Of a DNA stretch of 28,700 nt, positions 9,390 through 15,296 are shown piece by piece. The stretch spans positions 1-28,700 of the forward strand of contig CALAEY010000086.1 in the NCBI GenBank assembly GCA_937891085.1. Direction: 5' to 3'. The notes under the pieces were generated by a model. It did no database searches, was not told where the DNA came from, and saw only the letters and a list, made by a program, of their open reading frames with translations. Position 1 is the stretch's first letter. Each line of letters starts with the position of its first letter. This DNA is from an uncultured Prevotellaceae bacterium. Lineage in GTDB: Bacteria > Bacteroidota > Bacteroidia > Bacteroidales > Bacteroidaceae. The translations under genes were made by a program, and so were the position numbers.

Positions 9390-9421
9390 CAAAGGTATGG
9401 ATTAATTATTAATTATGCAAA
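9390..9421 (-). promoter_or_regulatory. Orphan minus-strand promoter in intergenic region
   Basis: Read on the minus strand, TTTG (9421-9418) and TACCTTTG (9397-9390) are separated by 20 bp, a full match to the Bacteroidota consensus. It points towards the 3' end of the GH106-like gene, and no minus-strand gene lies ahead. It may start an antisense or small RNA, or be a chance match in AT-rich DNA. Confidence 0.45.
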
Positions 9422-9467
9422 GAAAATGCATAAAAATTCACATTATTAGAAATAAACTAAAAACAAA

Positions 9468-9499
9468 CAGGGGCTACCTGTCTTAGACAGGAGCCCCTG
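9468..9499 (-). terminator. Intrinsic terminator of the DUF1080/PHP lipoprotein gene
   Basis: CAGGGGCT (9468-9475) pairs with AGCCCCTG (9492-9499), and CCTGTC (9477-9482) pairs with GACAGG (9486-9491) around a TTA loop, with one bulged A. On the minus strand the hairpin is followed by a T-rich tract (complement of 9457-9467). It lies about 24 bp past the stop codon at 9523. Confidence 0.85.
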
Positions 9500-9522
9500 C
9501 GTTCATTTTATAAGCAACGATT

Positions 9523-10947
9523 TTATTTCTTATCACCAAAGTGGTTGTAGTCCACAGCCACACGCTGAGCGCGCTTGCTCATGCTTGGGAACCAGATGTC
9601 GTCAGCGGTGAGGCCACACTCCTTCACAGCTTGGATGGCATACTCGCAGCGTCCAAAGTTGGCATCCACATTGTTGGTACCGAAGGTGAACTTCAGCCCG
9701 CGTGCCTTGGCCTTCTTGATCACGTTGATGCTTGGAATCTTGTAGCGAGGACTGATTTCCATAGCGATGTCATACTTCTCCAGCACGTCCAGCACCTTGT
9801 CCACGCGCTCGTCTGTCCAGTACTGGTCATAGTCGTCATTCCAGCCCTGCTCAGGGATGTAGGTAGCGTTGGCATAGATATCAGCAGGCTCGTTGGTCAG
9901 GATCTTGATGGTCTGATCCACGATCATGTCCATGTACTGCTGCTTGGTGCGGCCATCCAGATGCACCTCCTCTGGGCGATAGATGCGACAGATGCGGCCC
10001 TTGTCCACCACTGTCATAGCGTCAGTGAACAGGTAGTCGAACTTGTTCAGCACCTCTGGAGAGAACTGCACGATCCAGCGACGGCCTTCGCCCTGCACAC
10101 CCATGAGGAATGCCTCAGGCTTCACCTCGTCGTAATACTCTATGGCTTCCTGATCATCCTTCAGCATACGGCCTACGCCACCTTCACCCACGTTAGGAGC
10201 CACACCATAGTTGATGCCATAGTTCATAGACATAGCGTGAGCCTGCTCTTTGGTCAGGCCGCCCTTCAGGTGCACGTGATAGTCTATCACAGGGAAGTTC
10301 TCCTGCTGCAGGCGGATTACCTGGTCAGTGGTCTCATCGATGACAGGCATCGTGTCGTTAGGGTTCACCACACCGTCATGCAGCATGGTCACGCTCAGGT
10401 TGCGGAACTTCACGTCGCCCTTCTTGCCCACCAGTGCGAAACCGCCACGGCCCAGCACCTTGTCCTTGTTGGCCTCTGTGCGATAAGGCTGGTCAGGCTC
10501 CGTATAGCACACCACATCCGTGCCGTTGATCTTGATAGAGATGTTCTTCTCGCGCACAGCGATGTCGAAGTCGAACCACTGCCCGTCTTCACCCAGTGAG
10601 CGATACAGATTACGTACCGTAGAGAGGCTGCCCGTCTTGCGGGTGCCGTCGATGTCGCCATTGTGGAACAGTACCTCATAGCCCTTCTGGCCGTCGGAGT
10701 GGAACAGCAGGGAGGCCTCTGCGCCGTTCTCTGCGTAAGCCTGGCCCTTCAGGTCGAAGTTGCGATAGTCGCCACCAGATGTCAGCGTCTCACCAGCAGT
10801 TACGCTGATCTCATCGCCCTTCACGCTACCGTTGGTAGTCGATTTCCAGCTTTTCAGCGCCGTAGGCACGTCGTAGCTTGGGCCACATGCAGCAAACATC
10901 AGGACGGTCATGAGTCCTGCAGCTGCCTTAGAAAAGATTGTCTTCAT
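9523..10947 (-). CDS. Lipoprotein with DUF1080-like and PHP-like metal-dependent hydrolase domains
   Basis: A 474-residue lipoprotein: residues 1-20 are a lipoprotein signal and Cys21 the likely lipidation site. Residues about 25-190 look like a DUF1080 (3-keto-disaccharide hydrolase / concanavalin-like) beta-sandwich, ending in VKFRNLSV. From about residue 218 a PHP/amidohydrolase-like domain begins with DYHVH (His224, His226), the usual first metal-ligand motif. Later it has EISPRYKIPS and KFTFGTNNVD, which fit a PHP barrel. It would act in the periplasm or on the cell surface. A metal-dependent hydrolase acting on a sugar derivative or phosphoester is plausible, but no substrate can be named. 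It is divergent from the C69 peptidase gene and has its own terminator. The domain calls are from pattern recognition. Confidence 0.78.
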   Translation of the reverse strand: MKTIFSKAAAGLMTVLMFAACGPSYDVPTALKSWKSTTNGSVKGDEISVTAGETLTSGGDYRNFDLKGQAYAENGAEASLLFHSDGQKGYEVLFHNGDIDGTRKTGSLSTVRNLYRSLGEDGQWFDFDIAVREKNISIKINGTDVVCYTEPDQPYRTEANKDKVLGRGGFALVGKKGDVKFRNLSVTMLHDGVVNPNDTMPVIDETTDQVIRLQQENFPVIDYHVHLKGGLTKEQAHAMSMNYGINYGVAPNVGEGGVGRMLKDDQEAIEYYDEVKPEAFLMGVQGEGRRWIVQFSPEVLNKFDYLFTDAMTVVDKGRICRIYRPEEVHLDGRTKQQYMDMIVDQTIKILTNEPADIYANATYIPEQGWNDDYDQYWTDERVDKVLDVLEKYDIAMEISPRYKIPSINVIKKAKARGLKFTFGTNNVDANFGRCEYAIQAVKECGLTADDIWFPSMSKRAQRVAVDYNHFGDKK

Positions 10948-10985
10948 TGTTGTTTATTATTTAGTGATACATTCTTAAAAGTGCT

Positions 10986-10993
10986 CAAAATTA
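10986..10993 (-). promoter_or_regulatory. Possible -7 box of the DUF1080/PHP gene
   Basis: CAAAATTA on the plus strand reads TAATTTTG on the minus strand, matching TAnnTTTG, about 40 bp upstream of the start at 10947. No TTTG box is found at the expected distance, so this is weak. Confidence 0.35.
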
Positions 10994-11088
10994 CGAATTA
11001 AATAGATTGCTTGTTTGTTATGAGCCTATTTTTTTGCGGTTTGAATAAAAACTCGCCTTAAGACAATGAAATCTGGAGAAAAAGTGAT

Positions 11089-11096
11089 TATTTTTG
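11089..11096 (+). promoter_or_regulatory. Possible -7 box of the C69 peptidase gene
   Basis: TATTTTTG matches the Bacteroidota -7 consensus TAnnTTTG and lies 28 bp before the start codon at 11125. No good -33 TTTG is visible. Confidence 0.45.
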
Positions 11097-11124
11097 CACC
11101 TCAGAAACTATAACTCTTACAAAT

Positions 11125-12774
11125 ATGAAAACGAAACATTTCATCTTCTCTGTGATGGCGCTCTTGGTGCTGCTCACTACGCCTTCACAGGCATGCACCA
11201 ATCTCATCGTGGGCAAGGCTGCCTCTGTCGACGGCTCCGTGATCTGTACCTATAATTGCGACGGCTACGGCTTCGCAGGCTCCATGAGCCGCACCCCAGG
11301 CGGGCGCCATGAGGCAGGCGAGATGATCGCCATACGCGAGTGGGGCAGGGGAGCCATACGCGGCTACATCCCACAGGTGGAATACACCTACGATGTCATT
11401 GGCTACATCAACGAGAAGCAGGTCAGCATCGTAGAGACCACCTTCGACGGCCGTCTGGAGCTGCAGAACCCTGAGGGCTGGCTCGACTATGACACCATGA
11501 TTCATCTGGGTCTGGAGCGCGCTGCCACCGCCCGCGAGGCCATCGTCATCATGACCGATCTCCTGCAGGAATACGGCTATAGCAGCACGGGTGAGACCAT
11601 CACCGTGTGCGACAAGAACGAGGCTTGGATCCTCGAGATCATGGGCAAGGGCCCAGGCGTGAAAGGCGCTGTGTGGGTGGCCGTCCGCATTCCAGACGAT
11701 TGCATCTCTGCCCATGCCAACCTCTCCCGCATCCGTCAGTTCCCCCTCAAGGATCCTAACAACTGCCTCTACGCCAAGGATGTCATCACCTTCGCCCGCC
11801 AGAAAGGTTACTTCAGCGGCAAGGACGAGGACTTCAGCTTCCGCGATGCCTATTGCCCCATCTCCTTCTCTAAGGTGCGCTATGCCGATGCCCGTGTGTG
11901 GAGCTTCTTCCGCCACCACTACGATCAGGCCGAGATGGACAAGTACCTGCCCTACATCAATGGCGACTATAGTGAGTATGACCACCTGCCCCTCTACATC
12001 AAGCCCGATCATAAGCTCTCCGTGCGCGACATCATGAACGATATGCGCGACCACTACGAAGGCACGCCGCTCGACATGACAGCCGATATGAGCGCAGGCC
12101 CTTGGAGCTCTCCTTATCGCCCCATGCCTATGAACTGGGAGGTCGATGGCAAGCAGTACTTCCGTGAGCGTGCCATCGGTACCCCTCAGTCGGCATTCAC
12201 CCTCGTCAGCCAGCTCCGTGGCTGGCTGCCCGATGATGTAGGCGGCATCATGTACTTCAACTGCGACGATGCCAACATGATAGCCTACGTGCCCATCTAC
12301 TGCTGCGTGAATGAGGTGCCAGAGGCCTTCCGCAGGGAGAACAACCAGAGCAATGAGTTCAGCGAGCAAAGCGCCTTCTGGGTGAACAACGTGGTGGCCA
12401 ATATGATCTATCCGCGCTACAGCGTCATGATAGGCGACCTCCGCGAGGCCCAGCAGGAGCTGGAGGACTTCTACGCCGCCGATCAGGAGCAAGTCCTGAA
12501 GGACATCGAAGGCCTCACCAAGCGTGAGAAAGTGGCCTACCTCACCAGCAAGTCGGCCGCCTACACCGCCCAGATGATGCAGCGTTGGGACAAGCTCTTC
12601 CGCCTCATAGCCGTGAAGCACAACGACCAGATCATGAAGCCGTCGGAGAATGGTGTCATCGCCCCTGGCCGCTACACCACCCCCGGCTACGACCAGCGCT
12701 ACCGTGAGCAGATCAGCCGTGACACAGGCACCCGCTACGTGATGCCAGAGTCAGGCGACATCAAGTCGCTCTGA
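11125..12774 (+). CDS. C69 family dipeptidase (PepD-like), secreted
   Basis: A 549-residue Ntn-hydrolase fold peptidase of family C69, which cleaves dipeptides. Residues 1-23 form a signal peptide ending in SQA, and cleavage would expose Cys24 (in ACTNL). In this family the N-terminal cysteine is the catalytic nucleophile, so export and activation may coincide. The motif VDGSVICTYNCDGYGF follows at the expected position. Length fits the family's exported Bacteroidota members. Synonymous sites are strongly C-rich compared with the GH2 gene. That bias also produces a long spurious open frame on the opposite strand. It is transcribed divergently from the DUF1080/PHP lipoprotein and ends at a clear terminator. 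The assignment is secure at family level; the natural substrate is unknown. Confidence 0.92.
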   Translation: MKTKHFIFSVMALLVLLTTPSQACTNLIVGKAASVDGSVICTYNCDGYGFAGSMSRTPGGRHEAGEMIAIREWGRGAIRGYIPQVEYTYDVIGYINEKQVSIVETTFDGRLELQNPEGWLDYDTMIHLGLERAATAREAIVIMTDLLQEYGYSSTGETITVCDKNEAWILEIMGKGPGVKGAVWVAVRIPDDCISAHANLSRIRQFPLKDPNNCLYAKDVITFARQKGYFSGKDEDFSFRDAYCPISFSKVRYADARVWSFFRHHYDQAEMDKYLPYINGDYSEYDHLPLYIKPDHKLSVRDIMNDMRDHYEGTPLDMTADMSAGPWSSPYRPMPMNWEVDGKQYFRERAIGTPQSAFTLVSQLRGWLPDDVGGIMYFNCDDANMIAYVPIYCCVNEVPEAFRRENNQSNEFSEQSAFWVNNVVANMIYPRYSVMIGDLREAQQELEDFYAADQEQVLKDIEGLTKREKVAYLTSKSAAYTAQMMQRWDKLFRLIAVKHNDQIMKPSENGVIAPGRYTTPGYDQRYREQISRDTGTRYVMPESGDIKSL

Positions 12775-12783
12775 CGGCATAGC

Positions 12784-12820
12784 AAATCCTCTCCGCGCTT
12801 CGCAGCACAGAGAGGATTTT
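12784..12820 (+). terminator. Intrinsic terminator of the C69 peptidase gene
   Basis: AAATCCTCTC (12784-12793) pairs with GAGAGGATTT (12810-12819), followed by a short T-rich run. The 16-nt loop contains a further small GCG/CGC hairpin. It begins about 10 bp past the stop codon. Confidence 0.75.
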
Positions 12821-12822
12821 AA

Positions 12823-12854
12823 TCTTTGCATCTTTGCATCTTTGCATTTTTGCA
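12823..12854. repeat. Tandem 8-bp repeat (TCTTTGCA)
   Basis: TCTTTGCA occurs three times in perfect tandem (12823-12846) followed by one variant TTTTTGCA (12847-12854). Each unit resembles the 3' part of a Bacteroidota -7 box (TAnnTTTG). It abuts the stop codon of the doubtful minus-strand frame at 12857. Confidence 0.85.
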
Positions 12855-12856
12855 TT

Positions 12857-13147
12857 TTATCGTTCAAACGCTAACTGGTGTCCTTGCTCTATTGCTTCTT
12901 CAGGTACCTCAGTCTTGTGGGCGGGGCAGGGGCGAAGCTCGCTTTTGGCATCTCGATAGTCAACCAATCCAATTTTGGCTCCGTTGACTTTCACCCATGC
13001 GGTTCTTGACTCTCGTACAGCCGGCACATGCCCAGCCAGCCCTGTCAATGGCTGGTATTGTTTACCTTGTCCATCTGCCGTGGTCCCGACATGAAACAGA
13101 CGAAGTGCGACATGCGACATGCTACATTTGCTGTTTCGCATGTGCAA
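12857..13147 (-). CDS. Uncharacterised small frame, possibly a gene remnant
   Basis: A 96-codon frame whose C-terminal 75 residues look protein-like (VDYRDAKSELRPCPAHKTE and a charged GHQLAFER end). The first 20 or so codons run through the left arm of a 32-bp inverted repeat. I do not recognise the family. The arrangement fits a gene whose 5' end was replaced or interrupted by the palindromic element, or a frame inside a dispersed repeat. It has neither a promoter match nor a terminator. Coding status is uncertain. Confidence 0.3.
   Translation of the reverse strand: MHMRNSKCSMSHVALRLFHVGTTADGQGKQYQPLTGLAGHVPAVRESRTAWVKVNGAKIGLVDYRDAKSELRPCPAHKTEVPEEAIEQGHQLAFER
13101..13132. repeat. Left arm of 32-bp perfect inverted repeat
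   Basis: These 32 bases are the exact reverse complement of 13262-13293. Matching stops abruptly at both outer and inner ends. The arm itself contains the direct repeat GCGACAT twice. Confidence 0.9.
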
Positions 13148-13179
13148 CGTGAATAGTTACAAATCCTAAGGAATATATT

Positions 13180-13223
13180 TTACTTATTATATTATAATAT
13201 ATATATTATAATATAATAAGTAA
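13180..13223. repeat. 44-bp perfect AT-rich palindrome
   Basis: Positions 13180-13200 are the exact reverse complement of 13203-13223, with a self-complementary AT centre at 13201-13202. The palindrome starts TTACTTATTATA and is almost entirely A and T. It lies nearly concentric with the 32-bp inverted repeat, with centres about 4 bp apart. The pair could extrude as a cruciform or fold as a long hairpin. Confidence 0.92.
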
Positions 13224-13261
13224 GGTATAATGTCACATTTCTTGGTAGTGGTAGTGAATAG

Positions 13262-13293
13262 AGCAAATGTAGCATGTCGCATGTCGCACTTCG
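13262..13293. repeat. Right arm of 32-bp perfect inverted repeat
   Basis: Exact reverse complement of 13101-13132. With the left arm it bounds a 193-bp unit that could be a small non-autonomous mobile element. No clean target-site duplication is visible at the outer edges. Confidence 0.9.
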
Positions 13294-13328
13294 CGGGCAG
13301 AAATCACGAAAACGGGTTTCGCGGGGCG

Positions 13329-13361
13329 TGAAAGTAAGTTTCTCTGCCGATGAAAGTAAGT
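13329..13361. repeat. Direct repeats TGAAAGTAAGT spaced 22 bp
   Basis: TGAAAGTAAGT occurs at 13329-13339 and 13351-13361, a spacing of 22 bp or about two helical turns. The first copy also lies in a nested hairpin formed by GGCAGA / TCTGCC, CACG / CGTG and CGAAA / TTTCG within about 13297-13348. Confidence 0.7.
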
Positions 13362-13381
13362 GTCTTTTTGGGCTCTCTAAG

Positions 13382-13413
13382 CTTGACAATGCCCCTCTGA
13401 TTTCGTATCTTTG
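13382..13413 (+). promoter_or_regulatory. Promoter upstream of the DUF2284 gene
   Basis: CTTG (13382-13385) and TATCTTTG (13406-13413) are separated by 20 bp, one mismatch from the Bacteroidota consensus. The predicted start near 13420 leaves a leader of about 120 nt before the ATG at 13539, and this leader contains 22-bp tandem repeats. Confidence 0.55.
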
Positions 13414-13454
13414 TGGTGTTGTTCGAAGAGCAATTTTTGCGGCTGTGCACAAGC

Positions 13455-13498
13455 GCAAAATTTTCTGTGTGCACCAGCAAAGTTTTCTGTGCGTAGCG
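13455..13498. repeat. 22-bp imperfect tandem repeats in a 5' leader
   Basis: Two adjacent 22-bp units share GCAAA, then TTTTCTGTG (13455-13476 and 13477-13498). A third partial unit starting GCAAAATT follows at 13499, and a looser one precedes at about 13430. They lie between the predicted promoter and the DUF2284 start. Confidence 0.6.
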
Positions 13499-13538
13499 GC
13501 AAAATTGGGTGGAAAACGGCAATGGAAAATTGGATGCT

Positions 13539-14090
13539 ATGAATAAGACCTACAAAATAGAGAAATATGAGGCTGAAATTGAGGCTAAGGCCTACATAGA
13601 GGGATTCCGCAGGGCGGAGTATTTCATACAGTTCTGCCAGCAATGCAGGAACTATGGGCATAGGTATGGGTGCCCGCCCTTCGAGGCTGACTCGCTGACT
13701 TTGATAGAGGGCTATGACAGGGTGCGACTGCTGGGGGTGAAGATGACGCCTGAGGATAAGACGCTGCCGCTGGAGGCGGCGGGCGACCTGATGGTGCCTG
13801 TGATCGGTGAGCTGAACGAGGAGCTGCTGGCGCTGGAGCAGGAGCTGGGGGGCTATGCCTTCGGATTCGTGGGGACTTGCCCGTATTGCGGTGGGGCGCC
13901 CTGTGCCAGGATAGAGGGCAAGCCTTGCAGACACCCTGAGAAGGTGCGCCCATCGCTGGAGGCCATCGGATTCGACATCAGCCAGACGGCAAAGGAATTG
14001 CTGGGGCTAGACATCAAGTGGAGCCACGACGGACGGATACCTGAGTATCTGACCCTGGTCTGCGGTATCTTCTATAGGGAGCAGGGATAG
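13539..14090 (+). CDS. DUF2284 cysteine-rich putative metal-binding protein
   Basis: A 183-residue cytoplasmic protein of the DUF2284 family. Cysteines 33, 36 and 45 lie in CQQCRNYGHRYGCPP, and cysteines 114, 117, 122 and 130 in GTCPYCGGAPC and its continuation. This spacing is typical of the family and suggests an iron-sulfur cluster or zinc site. I chose the ATG at 13539. A GTG at 13509 in the same frame would add ten unconserved-looking residues that overlap the repeat region. The gene ends 3 bp from the convergent DUF697-like gene, leaving no room for a separate terminator. The biochemical role of the family is unknown. Confidence 0.85.
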   Translation: MNKTYKIEKYEAEIEAKAYIEGFRRAEYFIQFCQQCRNYGHRYGCPPFEADSLTLIEGYDRVRLLGVKMTPEDKTLPLEAAGDLMVPVIGELNEELLALEQELGGYAFGFVGTCPYCGGAPCARIEGKPCRHPEKVRPSLEAIGFDISQTAKELLGLDIKWSHDGRIPEYLTLVCGIFYREQG

Positions 14091-14093
14091 CTC

Positions 14094-15296
14094 CTAAAAC
14101 CTAAAGAGGTGGAACCACCTGTGCTTGGGCTTCACTTCTTCTGCCAACCCTTCGGGCTGGGCTTCTTCCTTCACGGTATAGATCTTGGTGAGCAGGGAAA
14201 TGACCTTAGTCCAAGCCCCTGTGCCTACACGCTGCGGAATCTCTGCCAGCAGCACGGGGAAGTTCTTCAGCGCCTGAATCATGGCATCCTTGCGCACGTG
14301 GGCGGCCTTCACGCCACGCAGCTCTCGCGCCCCCTTCTTGAGGTAGGAGCGGGTGACGTAGCCTATGCGGAGCGTCATGATGGTGTTGGCTATGCCGTCG
14401 AGCACGGAGTCTATGGCGATGCCTGGTATCTTGATGCTCTTCATGAGCTTGGTGAAGTCTACGTTGCCTATGTTGATATCGGCCAGGTCGAAGGCAGCCA
14501 GATCCATGTCGCTGATGTCGATATCCGCAGCAGCAGAGGCGGCCACATCTACGTCGGTGAGGCTGTCTGTCACCCCGTCGGCCAGGCTGTCTGACGAGTC
14601 GGTCAGCTGGATCTCGATGCCGTCTGTATCGATGGCACCAGAGATGAAGTAGCTGAAGAACGAGGCGAAGAGGATGCGCCCGTACTGCTTGATGAGCTGC
14701 GCCTTGGTGGGGCGGAAGCCAGAGGCACGGATGATGTCCTCTATCATGCGATAGTTGAGTATCAGGGTGGTGAGCGCATCGAAGCGGTCGCTCTGCGAGA
14801 TGGCCGTGACGATGAACACCTTGGAGCCGTAGTTCATGATGCGGCGGTCGGCTCCCTTGAGGCGGATATCGAGCTCCTGCTGCAGGAAGGCCTTCAGGGC
14901 GCTGATGTCACCCGTGGCCTTGAGGGTTTCCAGCTCACGCTGCAGCGCTGCCTGATGCACTTGGCGCTTGGCCTCGGGCAGGTAGTAGCAGTTGCTGCAG
15001 AGGCGTGTGGCGAAGCGGGTGAGGCACTTGCGATACTCCTCATCGGAGAGACCCTCGCCCTGCTCCTCGATGGTGAGGGTGGGGAACTCTGGCGTGCTGA
15101 AGATGAGGTACATGGGGTAGAGCACCAGGTAGAGGAAGAGGCCGAACAGCAGCAGGTAGAAGGCATACTCCAGATAGGGCACACCAAGCAGGGCCGTCAG
15201 CTTCTCGCCGATGACGATGACATTGCCCAGTATCACGATGACGGTGATGACCAGGAACAGCACGCTGATGAGGATGAGGGCTTTCTTCATAGGCAT
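14094..15296 (-). CDS. DUF697-like membrane protein with Asp-rich insertion
   Basis: A 400-residue protein with two N-terminal membrane segments (about residues 5-29 and 43-66), a CSNC pair (Cys100, Cys103) and a helical C-terminal half containing glycine-rich hydrophobic stretches that resemble the DUF697/YcjF-type family. About residues 223-280 form an aspartate-rich low-complexity insertion with roughly 15 Asp. The start at 15296 overlaps the GH31 stop codon by 1 bp (TGATG), so translation is probably coupled. A second ATG two codons in is an alternative start. No function is established, and the link to the GH31 enzyme may be only transcriptional. The family call is moderately sure. Confidence 0.7.
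   Translation of the reverse strand: MPMKKALILISVLFLVITVIVILGNVIVIGEKLTALLGVPYLEYAFYLLLFGLFLYLVLYPMYLIFSTPEFPTLTIEEQGEGLSDEEYRKCLTRFATRLCSNCYYLPEAKRQVHQAALQRELETLKATGDISALKAFLQQELDIRLKGADRRIMNYGSKVFIVTAISQSDRFDALTTLILNYRMIEDIIRASGFRPTKAQLIKQYGRILFASFFSYFISGAIDTDGIEIQLTDSSDSLADGVTDSLTDVDVAASAAADIDISDMDLAAFDLADINIGNVDFTKLMKSIKIPGIAIDSVLDGIANTIMTLRIGYVTRSYLKKGARELRGVKAAHVRKDAMIQALKNFPVLLAEIPQRVGTGAWTKVISLLTKIYTVKEEAQPEGLAEEVKPKHRWFHLFRF

Larger units (their letters stand above)
9198..9522. other. Intergenic region between convergent genes (325 bp)
   Basis: No credible gene is present. The region holds a strong minus-strand promoter-like pair at 9390-9421 and the terminator hairpin of the downstream minus-strand gene at 9468-9499. 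It also contains a 17-bp string (9266-9282) that recurs inverted at 7-23. No clear plus-strand terminator for the glycosidase operon is visible. Confidence 0.7.
12775..13538. other. Repeat-rich intergenic region (about 760 bp)
   Basis: This stretch has no secure gene. In order it holds a terminator, a tandem 8-mer repeat (12823-12854), a doubtful 96-codon minus-strand frame (12857-13147), a 32-bp inverted repeat pair (13101-13132, 13262-13293) around a 44-bp perfect AT palindrome (13180-13223), a nested hairpin region (about 13297-13348), 22-bp-spaced direct repeats, and a promoter at 13382-13413. The organisation suggests an accumulation of small dispersed repeat elements. Confidence 0.7.

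Noticed and set aside
11185..12621. 478-codon open frame antisense to the C69 peptidase gene
   Set aside because: The C-rich synonymous positions of the real gene remove stops on the other strand. The product has repetitive His/Ala/Val composition and no motif.
13180..13293. CRISPR array
   Set aside because: The repeats are inverted or immediately tandem, with no regular unique spacers and no cas gene anywhere in the window.
13274..13546. 90-codon plus-strand frame across the repeats upstream of DUF2284
   Set aside because: It starts in the inverted-repeat arm and runs through hairpins, the promoter and tandem repeats. It is better explained as noncoding repeat DNA.
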